Source: Homoserinibacter sp. GY 40078 (lineage in GTDB: Bacteria > Actinomycetota > Actinomycetes > Actinomycetales > Microbacteriaceae). From it: a stretch of 64,000 nucleotides of DNA. The position numbers were made by a program, and so were the translations under genes. This document shows positions 16,421 to 25,222 of this stretch, in pieces. The stretch's first letter is position 1. Every line of letters begins with the position of its first letter. Location of the stretch: the NCBI RefSeq assembly GCF_008017545.1, contig NZ_VRTZ01000001.1, positions 62,001-126,000 on the forward strand, read 5' to 3'. The notes beneath the pieces were generated by a model that did no database searches, was not told the origin of the DNA, and was given only the letters and a program-made list of their open reading frames with translations.

Positions 16421-18391
16421 ATGACCTCGATCGACAGCCTGCTCACCGAGACCCGGCGCTTCGCCCCGTCCCCCGAGTTCACCGCGACCCGCGTCGCCGG
16501 ACCGGAGGTGTACGAACGCGCCGCGGCCGACCGCCTCGGGTACTGGGCGGAGCGCGCCCGCGAGCTGCACTGGCACACCCCCTTCCAGACGGTCCTCGAC
16601 TGGTCCAACCCGCCGTTCGCGAAGTGGTTCGCCGACGGGCGGATCAATGTGGCCTACAACTGCCTCGACCGCCACGTGTTCGCCGGCAACGGCGACCGCG
16701 TCGCCATCCACTGGGAGGGCGAGCCGGGCGACAGCCGGACGCTCACGTACGCCGAGCTCACCGCCGAGGTGAAGCGCGCCGCGAACGCGCTCGCCGCCCT
16801 CGGCATCCGGCAGGGCGACCGGGTGGCGATCTACCTCCCGGTTGTTCCGGAGGCGGTCATCGCGATGCTCGCCGTCGCGCGCCTCGGTGCGGTGCACTCC
16901 GTCGTGTTCGGCGGGTTCAGCGCCGAGTCGCTCCGGGCTCGCATCGACGACGCCAATGCGAAGCTCGTCATCACCGCAGACGGCGGTTATCGCAAGGGCA
17001 AGGTGTTCCCACTGAAGCCCACCGTCGACCAGGCAGTGGAGGGCGCATCGAGCGTCGAGCATGTGCTCGTCGTCAAGCGCGGGGGCAACGAGGTCGACTT
17101 CGTCGAGGGTCGTGACATCTGGTGGGACGACGCGATGACGAGCGCCGACTACGACCACGAGGCCCAGGCGTTCGAGGCCGAGAACCCCCTCTTCATCCTC
17201 TACACCTCCGGCACCACCGGGAAGCCCAAGGGCATCCTGCACACCTCGGGCGGCTACCTCACCCAGGCGGCGGCCACCCACCACGATGTCTTCGACCTGC
17301 ACCCCGAAACCGACGTCTACTGGTGCACCGCCGACGTCGGATGGATCACCGGACACAGCTACGTCGTCTACGGTCCGCTCGCGAACGGCGCCACCCAGCT
17401 GCTCTACGAGGGCACCCCCGACACTCCGCACCCGGGCCGCTGGTGGGAGCTGATCGAGAAGTACAAGGTGACGATCCTCTACACGGCGCCCACCGCGATC
17501 CGCTCCTTCATGAAGCTGGGGCGCCAGATCCCGCAGAAGTTCGACCTCACGAGCCTGCGGCTGCTCGGATCGGTCGGAGAGCCGATCAACCCGGAGGCGT
17601 GGGTCTGGTACCGCGACGTGATCGGCGGCGGCACGGCTCCGATCGTGGACACCTGGTGGCAGACCGAGACGGGGGCGATCATGATCTCCGCGCTGCCCGG
17701 GGTCACCACGCTGAAGCCCGGGAGCGCGCAGGTGCCGCAACCTGGCATCACGATCGACATCCTCGCCGACGACGGGTCCCGCGTGGACCCGCCGAACGGC
17801 GGTCTCCTCACGGTGCGCGAGCCGTGGCCGTCGATGCTGCGCGGCATCTGGGGTGACCCGGAGCGGTTCGTCGAGACGTACTGGGAGAAGTTCTCGCAGT
17901 CCGGATGGCGCTATTTCGCCGGAGACGGCGCCCACGTCGATGAGGACGGCGACATCTGGCTGCTCGGCCGCATCGACGATGTGATGAACGTCTCAGGTCA
18001 CCGGCTTTCGACGACCGAGATCGAGTCGGCTCTCGTCGGCAACCCGATGGTCGCCGAGGCGGCCGTGGTGGGCGCCTCCGATGAGACGACGGGGCAGGCG
18101 GTCGTCGCGTTCGTCATCGTGAAGCAGTCGCACCGCGAGGAGCACAGCGACGACGAGTTCTCCCAGCTGCTGCGCGCCCACGTGGCGCAGGCGATCGGCG
18201 CGATCGCCCGACCGCGTCAGGTGTTCATCGTGACCGAGCTGCCGAAGACGCGATCCGGCAAGATCATGCGCCGCCTGCTGCGCGACGTGGCCGAGGGCCG
18301 CGCCGTCGGCGACACGACGACGCTCGCCGACACCTCCGTGATGCAGATCATCAGCGACAAGCTGCGAACCGGCACAGCCCCCGAGGACTGA
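16421..18391 (+). CDS. acsA: Acetyl-CoA synthetase (656 aa)
   Basis: Activates acetate with ATP and CoA to acetyl-CoA in the cytoplasm. The adenylation P-loop is YTSGTTGKPKG. VDTWWQTETGAIMIS is typical of acetyl-CoA synthetases. The C-terminal PKTRSGKIMRRLLR carries the conserved catalytic lysine that is acetylated in homologues. The length is normal. In-frame ATGs occur at 16409, 16412 and 16421; the last matches the usual family N-terminus (MTSIDSLLTETRRFAPSPEF) and lies 12 bases after AAGGA, so the start is uncertain by four codons. It is monocistronic and ends before a striking 26-bp inverted repeat. Confidence 0.95.
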   Translation: MTSIDSLLTETRRFAPSPEFTATRVAGPEVYERAAADRLGYWAERARELHWHTPFQTVLDWSNPPFAKWFADGRINVAYNCLDRHVFAGNGDRVAIHWEGEPGDSRTLTYAELTAEVKRAANALAALGIRQGDRVAIYLPVVPEAVIAMLAVARLGAVHSVVFGGFSAESLRARIDDANAKLVITADGGYRKGKVFPLKPTVDQAVEGASSVEHVLVVKRGGNEVDFVEGRDIWWDDAMTSADYDHEAQAFEAENPLFILYTSGTTGKPKGILHTSGGYLTQAAATHHDVFDLHPETDVYWCTADVGWITGHSYVVYGPLANGATQLLYEGTPDTPHPGRWWELIEKYKVTILYTAPTAIRSFMKLGRQIPQKFDLTSLRLLGSVGEPINPEAWVWYRDVIGGGTAPIVDTWWQTETGAIMISALPGVTTLKPGSAQVPQPGITIDILADDGSRVDPPNGGLLTVREPWPSMLRGIWGDPERFVETYWEKFSQSGWRYFAGDGAHVDEDGDIWLLGRIDDVMNVSGHRLSTTEIESALVGNPMVAEAAVVGASDETTGQAVVAFVIVKQSHREEHSDDEFSQLLRAHVAQAIGAIARPRQVFIVTELPKTRSGKIMRRLLRDVAEGRAVGDTTTLADTSVMQIISDKLRTGTAPED

Positions 18392-18431
18392 CCCCTCGCC
18401 CCATCCCCCGAGTCCGCCTCCGCCGAGCGGT

Positions 18432-18528
18432 GCGGGGTGGGATCGCGAGAGCGTCGCAGGCACCGGGCCTGGCGGGCGCGCGCCGAAGGCACGCGCGGGT
18501 ACGCGACGCTCTCGCGATCCCACCCCGC
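18432..18528. repeat. 26-bp perfect inverted repeat (bidirectional terminator or mobile palindrome)
   Basis: The arms at 18432-18457 and 18503-18528 are perfect reverse complements, beginning GCGGGGTGGGATCGCG. The 45-base loop contains GCGCG/CGCGC. It lies between convergent acsA and ridA and would terminate both. The length and perfection exceed a usual terminator. Confidence 0.7.
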
Positions 18529-18543
18529 TCTGCGCCCCGTGCG

Positions 18544-19002
18544 TCAGGCGAACTGGAGCACCAGCTCCACTTCCACCGGCGCATCCAGCGGCAGCACTGC
18601 GACGCCGACGGCCGAGCGGGCGTGTACGCCTGCGTCGCCGAACACCTCGCCGAGGAGCTCGGATGCGCCGTTGATGACGCCGGGCTGGCCGGTGAAGTCG
18701 GGGGCGGATGCGACGAATCCGACGACCTTGACGACGCGGGTGACGCGGTCGAGTGAGCCGATGACGTTCTCGGCGGCCGCGAGGGCGTTGAGCGCACAGA
18801 CCTGGGCGAACTGCTTCGCCTCTTCGGCGGAGACTTCGCGGCCGACTTTGCCGACGGCGGGGAGTACTCCGCCGATCATCGGCAGCTGCCCCGAGGTGTA
18901 GACGAGGTTCCCGGTGACGACGGCGGGCACGTAGGCCGCGACGGGCGGGACGACGGGGGGCAGTGCGAGTCCGAGTTCGGCGATTCGGTCGGCAACGCTC
19001 AC
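18544..19002 (-). CDS. RidA family (YjgF/YER057c/UK114) protein (152 aa)
   Basis: Predicted enamine/imine deaminase-fold protein. Start GTG is set by AAGGAGAG six bases upstream and overlaps the preceding stop as GTGA. The fold signature is visible: GNLVYTSGQLPMIGG, FAQVCALNALAAAENVIGSLDRVTRVVKVVGFVAS, and RSAVGVAVLPLDAPVEVELVLQF. The canonical RidA catalytic arginine lies in a motif such as R-x-A-V; RSAVGVAVLPLD fits this. At 152 residues it is the longer atypical form (YjgF-like subgroup). Confidence 0.9.
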   Translation of the reverse strand: MSVADRIAELGLALPPVVPPVAAYVPAVVTGNLVYTSGQLPMIGGVLPAVGKVGREVSAEEAKQFAQVCALNALAAAENVIGSLDRVTRVVKVVGFVASAPDFTGQPGVINGASELLGEVFGDAGVHARSAVGVAVLPLDAPVEVELVLQFA

Positions 19003-19163
19003 GCGTTCTCTCCTTCGATGGGTCGCTTCATGTATGCCACGAGCCCACCTTCCGGTCCGGTGACGATTTGGACGAGCTCCCAGCCTTGGGATCCCCAATT
19101 ATTCAGGATGGCGGTGGTGTTGTGGATCAGGAGGGGTGTCGTCAGGTATTCCCAGGTGGGCAC
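18999..19163 (-). CDS. DUF4177 domain protein (54 aa)
   Basis: A short frame starting GTG and reading VPTWEYLTTPLLIH, then ending QGWELVQIVTGPEGGLVAYMKR plus a short tail. The W-E-Y start and the N-x-W-G-x-x-G-W-E-L core are the DUF4177 signature. It is coupled to RidA by a GTGA overlap, an arrangement I associate with actinobacteria. Biochemical role unknown. It diverges from the penicillin-binding protein gene. Confidence 0.8.
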   Translation of the reverse strand: MPTWEYLTTPLLIHNTTAILNNWGSQGWELVQIVTGPEGGLVAYMKRPIEGENA

Positions 19164-19216
19164 TTTTCGGGCTTCCGTTCAGCTATCGAGGAGGGGCGAT
19201 CCCGTACCCTGACCCT

Positions 19217-21808
19217 ATGCCCGCTCAACGAACCACGGCTAGAAGTCTGCTCGGCGCAGGCCTCGGCCTCTTCGGCTTCAGCGCGATCGCCGGTCTTCTG
19301 GTGGCTGTCATGGTCGCCCCTGCGATCGCTGTCACCGGCATCACCGCGACGAACTCGACGACCGTGTTCCAGGAGATGCCCGATTACATCGAGATCGCGC
19401 AGCAGCAGCAGCGGAACACGTTCGTGGCGCTCGGCGCCAAGGGCAACGAGATCAAGATCGCGGATGTCTTCAACCAGAACCGCGAGGAGGTGTCGCTCGA
19501 CAGCATCGACGAGGACCTCAAGTGGGCGGCGATCGATGGTGAGGATCGCCGTTTCTATGAGCACGGTGGCGTCGATCTGCCGTCGCTCGTGCGTGCGGCG
19601 ATCGGGCAGTTGAGCGGTGAGAGCGATTCGGGTGGCGCCTCGACTCTGTCGATGCAGCTGGTGCGCAACATCCTCGTGTTGCGTGCGGTGAACACGCCGA
19701 TCTCGGACGAGTTCACCCAGGACGACTACGACGCGGCGATCCGCGCGGCGACGTATCCGGACCTGAACCGCAAGCTCAAGGAGATGAAGCTCGCGATCGG
19801 TCTGGAGAAGAAGTACACGAAGGACGAGATCCTTCAGGGGTACCTCAACATCGTGCTGATGGGCGGCACGACTTATGGGGTCGAGGCGGGCGCGCAGCGC
19901 TACTTCGGTACCTCGGCGGCGGATGTGACTCCCGCGCAGGCGGCGAGCCTGATCGCGATCGTGCAGAACCCGAGCAGGAACGGGCTCAACAATCCGGAGA
20001 ACTTCGAGCGCAACAAGGAGCGCCGCGATCTCATCCTGTGGTGGATGCACGAGCAGGGCCACTTGACGGACGAGCAGTACACGGAGGCGAAGGAGACCCC
20101 CGTCGATGACACGACGGTGAGCCAGAACACCCCTCGCAGTGGCTGCACGTCGGCACCGGTGGAATACCGCTACCCGTGCGATTTCGCTCTGAAGACGATC
20201 CTCAACGGCGAGGTTCCTTCGCTCGGCGCGACGAAGGAGGAGCAGCTCGCTCGCTGGAAGGAGGGCGGGCTCACGGTCGTCCTGTCGATCGACCCGTGGC
20301 TGCAGAAGACGGCGACGGATGTGGCGAAGCAGTACGCTCCGGCGAACGTGACCAGCATGCAGCTGGGTGCGGCCGTGACGAGCGTGCAGGTCGGGACCGG
20401 ACGGATCCTGATCATGGCGCAGAACAAGACGTTCGACGACACCGGCGACGGTGACAAGCTGACGACGACGGCTGTGAATTTCTCGGCCGATGAGGCTCAT
20501 GGCGCCTCGAAGGGCTACCAGCCGGGTTCGACGTATAAGCCGTTCACGCTGCTGACCTTCCTTGCGGCGGGGCACGGTATCAACGAGACGTTCAACGCGA
20601 GCATCCTGAGCATGCCGATGTCGTCGTTCCAGGATTCCTGCAACGGGCCGTGGACTGGGCCTGACTACACCTACAAGAACGACTCGGGTGAGCGCGGCCT
20701 GTACACGGCTGCCCGAGGTACGGCGGCATCCGTGAACTCGGTGTTCACCCAGATGGCGGCCGAGCTCGACCAGTGCGACATCCGCGAGATGGCGCGCTCG
20801 TTCGGCATGCACCGCGCGGATGGCGCAGCGGATGGGTCGGACATCGCGACACGCCCCGCGTGTTCCCTCGGTGGGTGTGAGAACAACTTCGTCCCGATGA
20901 CGACCGCCGCGGCATATGCGGGCATCGCTAACCAGGGCACCTTCTGCAAGGCGATCATCATCGACCAGATCACCGCCGTCGACGGCACGGAGCTGGGTGG
21001 CCAGGAGCAGGAGTGCAACCCCACGCTCGCATCGCCCGCCGTGGCGAATACGGCCGCGTACGCGATGGGGATGGTGATGACCTCCGGTACGGGTAGCGCG
21101 TCCAACCCGAACGACGGAACCCCCTACATCGGCAAGACCGGTACCGCGAACAAGGCGCAGAACACCTGGATGTCGGGTTCGTCGACCGAAGTGTCGACCA
21201 CGGTGTGGGTCGGCAACATCGTCGGCGACCAGAGCCTCCGTGCGATCTCGATCAACGGCAACTACGGCGGTTCGCTGCGCCACTACATCTTCAAGCCGAT
21301 CGCGCTGGCGATCGACTCGAAGTATCCGGGGCACGCGTTCCCCGGCGCTGATTCCTCGCTGCTCTCGGGTACTCCGGTGATCGTCCCCGACAACCTCGTG
21401 GGCATGACGGCCGAGCAGGCGAAGGCCGCGATCGAGCTCGCCAAGCTCTCGTATGTCGACGCAGGGTCGGTGGATTCCGACGAGCCTGCAGGCACGGTCG
21501 TGAAGACGGAGCCGGGATCGGGCGCATCGGTGCCGAAGGGCAGCGGCGTGAAGGTGTATGTGAGCAACGGGCTCGCGGTTGCCCTCCCGGATGTATCGAA
21601 CATGGGCTACGACTACGAGGGTGCGAAGTCTGCTCTCCGCAGCCAAGGGTTCGCGAACTTCTCGCAGGCGTGTGAGGTCGCCGATCCGGATGCCGATCCG
21701 GGGTCGATCGGCACGGTCGTGGCGCAGGATCCGGCGGCCGGAACGATGATGAATCCGAAGAAGAAGGTCACGCTGACCGTCCGACAGCTCTCTTGCGACG
21801 GGCCGTGA
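19217..21808 (+). CDS. Class A penicillin-binding protein with two PASTA domains (863 aa)
   Basis: Bifunctional peptidoglycan glycosyltransferase/transpeptidase. A TM anchor spans about residues 11-37. The GT51 domain has EDRRFYEHGGVD near 108 and GGASTLSMQLVRN. The transpeptidase has the S-T-Y-K box (GSTYKPF, about 437), an SVNS box and KTGTA near 640. Two C-terminal PASTA repeats begin near 721 and 793 (VPDNLVGMTAEQAKAAI; PDVSNMGYDYEGAKSAL). The ATG is the first start after the divergent promoter region; a GAGGAGGGG lies too far upstream to be its ribosome-binding site. The stop overlaps the next gene by four bases. Confidence 0.95.
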   Translation: MPAQRTTARSLLGAGLGLFGFSAIAGLLVAVMVAPAIAVTGITATNSTTVFQEMPDYIEIAQQQQRNTFVALGAKGNEIKIADVFNQNREEVSLDSIDEDLKWAAIDGEDRRFYEHGGVDLPSLVRAAIGQLSGESDSGGASTLSMQLVRNILVLRAVNTPISDEFTQDDYDAAIRAATYPDLNRKLKEMKLAIGLEKKYTKDEILQGYLNIVLMGGTTYGVEAGAQRYFGTSAADVTPAQAASLIAIVQNPSRNGLNNPENFERNKERRDLILWWMHEQGHLTDEQYTEAKETPVDDTTVSQNTPRSGCTSAPVEYRYPCDFALKTILNGEVPSLGATKEEQLARWKEGGLTVVLSIDPWLQKTATDVAKQYAPANVTSMQLGAAVTSVQVGTGRILIMAQNKTFDDTGDGDKLTTTAVNFSADEAHGASKGYQPGSTYKPFTLLTFLAAGHGINETFNASILSMPMSSFQDSCNGPWTGPDYTYKNDSGERGLYTAARGTAASVNSVFTQMAAELDQCDIREMARSFGMHRADGAADGSDIATRPACSLGGCENNFVPMTTAAAYAGIANQGTFCKAIIIDQITAVDGTELGGQEQECNPTLASPAVANTAAYAMGMVMTSGTGSASNPNDGTPYIGKTGTANKAQNTWMSGSSTEVSTTVWVGNIVGDQSLRAISINGNYGGSLRHYIFKPIALAIDSKYPGHAFPGADSSLLSGTPVIVPDNLVGMTAEQAKAAIELAKLSYVDAGSVDSDEPAGTVVKTEPGSGASVPKGSGVKVYVSNGLAVALPDVSNMGYDYEGAKSALRSQGFANFSQACEVADPDADPGSIGTVVAQDPAAGTMMNPKKKVTLTVRQLSCDGP

Positions 21809-22764
21809 GCCGCTCCGCGGGCGCGATCGGCGGCACCCTCGGTGCCGTCGCCGCCGCGGGCGCCGCGACGCTCGCTTGGGGCGTCGCGGTGGAGCGCAAC
21901 CGCTTCACGGTGCGCCACGAGACGCTGCCGGTGCTCGAACCGGATGCGCGTCCGATCACGATCCTGCACTTGAGCGATCTGCACATGGCACCGTGGCAGC
22001 GGGCGAAGCAGGATTTCGTCCGCTCGCTCGCCGTGTATGAGCCGGACCTCGTGATCGACACGGGCGACAATCTGGGCCACGCGGACGGGATCGACGGCAT
22101 CCGTCGTGCGCTCGAGCCGTTCGCCGGCGCCGCAGGGTTGTTCGTGCACGGCTCGAACGACTACTTCGGCCCGGAGTTCAAGAACCCGTTCGGATACTTC
22201 GCTCCGCGCGACAAGGCTCGGCGCACGAAGCGCTCCCCGGATCTCGACACGGCTGCGCTCAACGCGTATCTGGTGGATGAGCTCGGATGGTTCGACCTGA
22301 ACAACGCGGTGCGTGCGGTGGAGGTGAAGGGCACTCGACTGGAGCTCTTCGGCACGGGTGACGCGCACAAGGGATGGGATCGCCTCGGCGAGCTGCCGGG
22401 CGCGGTCGAGGAGTTGCGCGAGAACGTCGAGTGGTCGACGGACGAGCGGCGCCAGGTGCTCACGATCGCCGCGACTCACGCGCCGTACCGTCGCGTGCTG
22501 GATGCGTTCGTCTCCCAGGGCGCCGACCTGATCTTCGCCGGTCACACCCACGGCGGCCAGGTGCGGATCCCGGGGCGCCCGGCTCTCGTCACGAACTGCG
22601 ACATCCCGCCGGCCCAGGCCCAGGGCCTGAGCGTCTGGCGCACGGGAGCGCAGAGCGCGTTCCTCGAGGTGTCGGCGGGGCTCGGCACGTCGATCTACGC
22701 ACCGGTGCGGTTCGCGTGCCCGCCGGAGGCGATCGTGATGACGCTGACTCCGGTCAGCCTCTAG
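21805..22764 (+). CDS. Metallophosphoesterase, YkuE/YaeI-like (319 aa)
   Basis: Calcineurin-like phosphoesterase with an N-terminal TM or signal anchor (AIGGTLGAVAAAGAATLAWGVAV). The metal-binding motifs occur in order: HLSDLHMAP near 55, DTGDNLGH, GSNDYFGP, THAPYRR and AGHTHGGQ near 245. GTG at 21805 overlaps the PBP stop (GTGA) and is preferred over TTG at 21793. Coupling to a PBP suggests a role at the membrane or cell wall, such as hydrolysis of a lipid-linked or nucleotide substrate. The substrate is unknown. Confidence 0.88.
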   Translation: MSRSAGAIGGTLGAVAAAGAATLAWGVAVERNRFTVRHETLPVLEPDARPITILHLSDLHMAPWQRAKQDFVRSLAVYEPDLVIDTGDNLGHADGIDGIRRALEPFAGAAGLFVHGSNDYFGPEFKNPFGYFAPRDKARRTKRSPDLDTAALNAYLVDELGWFDLNNAVRAVEVKGTRLELFGTGDAHKGWDRLGELPGAVEELRENVEWSTDERRQVLTIAATHAPYRRVLDAFVSQGADLIFAGHTHGGQVRIPGRPALVTNCDIPPAQAQGLSVWRTGAQSAFLEVSAGLGTSIYAPVRFACPPEAIVMTLTPVSL

Positions 22765-22772
22765 CCGCCCGC

Positions 22773-22800
22773 CGCCTCGTCAGCTGCGCCTCGTCAGCTG
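22773..22800. repeat. 14-bp tandem duplication at the murE 3' end
   Basis: CGCCTCGTCAGCTG occurs twice head to tail. The second copy contains the TGA stop of the MurE-type gene, so the duplication lies at the gene end between convergent genes. Confidence 0.7.
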
Positions 22801-24338
22801 CGGCGCGCGTCTTCCACGGTCGGCGCACCCGCGGGCGATGTGGGGAGCCCGCCCATGGCGACCCCGTGCAGCGCGTACCGCAGGGCGATGCGGTCGTCCC
22901 AGGGGTACTCGGTGCCGCCGATCGACATGCTCTGCTTGTGACCCTTGCCGCACGCGACGACGACGTCGCCCGGCTGGGCCGCCTGCACGGCCGTGAGGAT
23001 CGCGGTGCCGCGATCCGGGATCCGGAGCAGGTTCTCGCCGAGGCGGGCACCCGAACGGATCGCCGCCGCCTGCATGGTGTCGAGGATCTCGTCCACCGGC
23101 TCCGTGCGCGGGTCGCTCGCGGTCAGCACCATGAGGTCCGTGTACTTCGCCGCGATGGCGGGCATCGTCTCGCGCTTGTCGCGGTCGCGGAGTCCCGCGC
23201 AGCCGAAGACGGCGATGAGGCGCCCGCCGGGGGCCAGCATCCGGCGCAACGACGGGAACAGCTGCTCGTAGGCGTCGGGGGTATGGGCGAAGTCGACGAG
23301 CGCCGTGAAGGGCTGCCCCTCGTCGATCGTCTGCATCCGCCCGTCCACAGCCGTCGTCGCGTCGAGTCCGCGCTGCACGACCTCGGGCGACCAGCCTCGC
23401 GCGCGACCGTAGGCGATCGCGGCGAGGGCATTGGAGACGTTGAAGGTGCCGGTGAGCGCGGTGCGGTATTCGTCGCCGTCGACGGTCATGCGGATCCCGC
23501 CGGGGGTCACCTCGAGCTGCTCGGGTCGCACGTCGCCCGCGTTCACCCCGTACTCGATGACCGTCGCGCCGCGGGACGCGTCGCGGAACCACGAGCCCGA
23601 GGGGTCGTCGGCGTTGATCACCGTGATGCCGCCCATCGCCCCGACACGCTCGAAGAGGATGCCCTTGGCGGCACGGTAAGCCTCGAAGGTGCCGTGGTGG
23701 TCGAGGTGCTCGTGGGTGAGGTTCGTGAAGACTCCCGCGTCGATCCCGATGCCGTTCAGTCGGCCCTGTTCGAGCCCTTGGCTCGACATCTCGACGAGCG
23801 CTTCGGGGAAGCCCGCGTCGACCATGCTTCCGAGCATCTCCTGCACCTGCGGTGCGCCCGGCGTCGTGATGTGGACTCCCACGGGGATGAAGCCGGTGCC
23901 GTACTCGACGCCGATCGTGGAGATGAGCCCCACCGGTCCCCCGGTGGCGGCGTCGACCACGCCGCGCAGCAACATGGTCGTGGTGGTCTTGCCGTTCGTT
24001 CCCGTGATGCCGGTGATCTCGATCTTCTTGGTGGGGAGTCCCCACCAAGACGCGGCGAGGTATCCGATCGCCTGCTGCGCGTCGGTGACGCGCGCGTACG
24101 GCACGCCGACGTCGATGTGCTCGGCGTCGCCGACGACGGCGACGGCGCCTCGCGCGACGGCTTCGACAGCGAGCGTGCGCCCGTCGACGACCTTGCCCTG
24201 CCGAGCGATGAAGACTCCGCCGGGCTGCACCTCATCCGCCCGCTCGACGGGAGGAGCCGTGACCTCCACATCGCCACCGGCCGAGAGGAGCATCCCCTCC
24301 GGCAGGGCGTCGAGAAGACCGGAGAAGCGGGTGGGCAT
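22794..24338 (-). CDS. murE: UDP-MurNAc-tripeptide synthetase (MurE family, 514 aa)
   Basis: Mur ligase that adds the third amino acid to UDP-MurNAc-Ala-Glu in the cytoplasm. The ATP loop is GITGTNGKTTTT (113-120). STIGVEYGT, HEHLDHHGTFEAYRAAKGILF (with the carbamylated-lysine region) and VDFAHTPDAYEQL follow, then the C-terminal domain. The specificity motif that is DNPR in diaminopimelate-adding enzymes reads SDPR here (TASDPRTEP, near 408), so the amino acid added may differ. Members of Microbacteriaceae have B-type peptidoglycan with Lys, Orn or diaminobutyrate. This copy is outside any visible dcw cluster and may be a paralogue. Confidence 0.88.
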   Translation of the reverse strand: MPTRFSGLLDALPEGMLLSAGGDVEVTAPPVERADEVQPGGVFIARQGKVVDGRTLAVEAVARGAVAVVGDAEHIDVGVPYARVTDAQQAIGYLAASWWGLPTKKIEITGITGTNGKTTTTMLLRGVVDAATGGPVGLISTIGVEYGTGFIPVGVHITTPGAPQVQEMLGSMVDAGFPEALVEMSSQGLEQGRLNGIGIDAGVFTNLTHEHLDHHGTFEAYRAAKGILFERVGAMGGITVINADDPSGSWFRDASRGATVIEYGVNAGDVRPEQLEVTPGGIRMTVDGDEYRTALTGTFNVSNALAAIAYGRARGWSPEVVQRGLDATTAVDGRMQTIDEGQPFTALVDFAHTPDAYEQLFPSLRRMLAPGGRLIAVFGCAGLRDRDKRETMPAIAAKYTDLMVLTASDPRTEPVDEILDTMQAAAIRSGARLGENLLRIPDRGTAILTAVQAAQPGDVVVACGKGHKQSMSIGGTEYPWDDRIALRYALHGVAMGGLPTSPAGAPTVEDARRS

Positions 24339-24380
24339 GGTCCGAGTCTAGGCGGCGCGCTGTTCGCACCGGATGCACGA

Positions 24381-24402
24381 AGGGCCGCCCGAAGGCGACC
24401 CT
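24381..24402 (-). terminator. TTCG-loop hairpin after tRNA-Pro
   Basis: On the minus strand AGGGTCGCC-TTCG-GGCGGCCCT forms a nine-pair stem with one G-U pair, closed by a stable UUCG loop. It starts eight bases after the tRNA CCA. Confidence 0.65.
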
Positions 24403-24410
24403 CTGCGTGA

Positions 24411-24487
24411 TGGTCGGGGTAACAGGATTTGAACCTGCGGCCTCGTCGTCCCGAACGACGCGCGCTACCAAGCTGCGCCATACCCCG
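24411..24487 (-). tRNA. tRNA-Pro(CGG)
   Basis: The minus strand begins CGGGGTATGGCGCAGC and ends in ACCCCGACCA with CCA encoded. The acceptor stem pairs CGGGGTA/TACCCCG. The anticodon loop TTCGGGA between CGTCG/CGACG gives anticodon CGG. The T arm contains GGTTCAAATCC. Confidence 0.97.
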
Positions 24488-24538
24488 GTGTTGCTGGTGG
24501 CAACCTGTCAATCGTACCCGATGCCGACGGCATGCGGA

Positions 24539-25222
24539 TCACGTGAAGTCGGCGTCCGGTTCCTCGCCGTAGCTGAACTCGAGCTTGGGCCGCCATCCGC
24601 GATTCAGCACCCCGCCCGACTCCTCCAGGTAGCAGGCGCCGCAGAGCGACTCGTAGGCCACCTCGACCCCGCCGGATGCGAGCGACGCGTCGATCGCGAC
24701 CTGGTCGCCGTCGAAGACGAAGCGGTCGCCGACCCGCCGCCCGTTGAACACCGCCTTGCGTCCGCATCGGCAGATCGTCTTGAGTTCTTCGAGCGAGTGG
24801 GCGATCTCGAGCAGTCGGCGGCTGCCGGGGAACGCGACCGTTTGGAAGTCGGTGCGGATGCCGTACGCGAGCACCGGGATGTCGAGCTGGATGGCGATGC
24901 GCAGCAGGTCGTCGACCTGCCCCTCGCTCAGGAATTGAGCCTCGTCGAGCAGGAGGCAGCTGATGTCGCGTCCACGCTGCTGCACGGCACGCGCGCGTTC
25001 GCGCTGGAAGCGGTCGAGGAGGTCCTCGGCCGCACCGACCGTGAAGTCGACCTGACGCACGACGCCGAGACGCGACACGATCGCGTTGTCGCCCTTCGAG
25101 TCGATCTCGGGCTTGGCCAGCAGCACCTCGTGGCCGCGCTCTTCATAGTTGAAGGCAGCCTGCAGCAGGGCGGTGCTCTTGCCCGAGTTCATCGCCCCGT
25201 AGCGGAAGTAGAGCTTCGCCAC
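24539..25222 (-). CDS. tdk: Thymidine kinase, type II (227 aa)
   Basis: Salvage enzyme phosphorylating thymidine with ATP. The P-loop is RYGAMNSGKSTALL (8-20), Walker B-like CLLLDEAQFLS, then the lasso region GIRTDFQ. Structural zinc cysteines come from CRCG and CGAC. The GTG start shares one base with the stop of the response-regulator gene. Length is normal for bacterial TK. Confidence 0.95.
   Translation of the reverse strand: MAKLYFRYGAMNSGKSTALLQAAFNYEERGHEVLLAKPEIDSKGDNAIVSRLGVVRQVDFTVGAAEDLLDRFQRERARAVQQRGRDISCLLLDEAQFLSEGQVDDLLRIAIQLDIPVLAYGIRTDFQTVAFPGSRRLLEIAHSLEELKTICRCGRKAVFNGRRVGDRFVFDGDQVAIDASLASGGVEVAYESLCGACYLEESGGVLNRGWRPKLEFSYGEEPDADFT

Noticed and set aside
15959-17935. 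Long N-terminal extension of the tadA frame through acsA
   Set aside because: It runs antisense to the unmistakable acetyl-CoA synthetase. TadA homology starts at about 15958.
19142-21646. An 834-codon open frame antisense to the penicillin-binding protein
   Set aside because: It mirrors a gene with all PBP motifs. Composition is Arg/His/Val-rich and without motifs.
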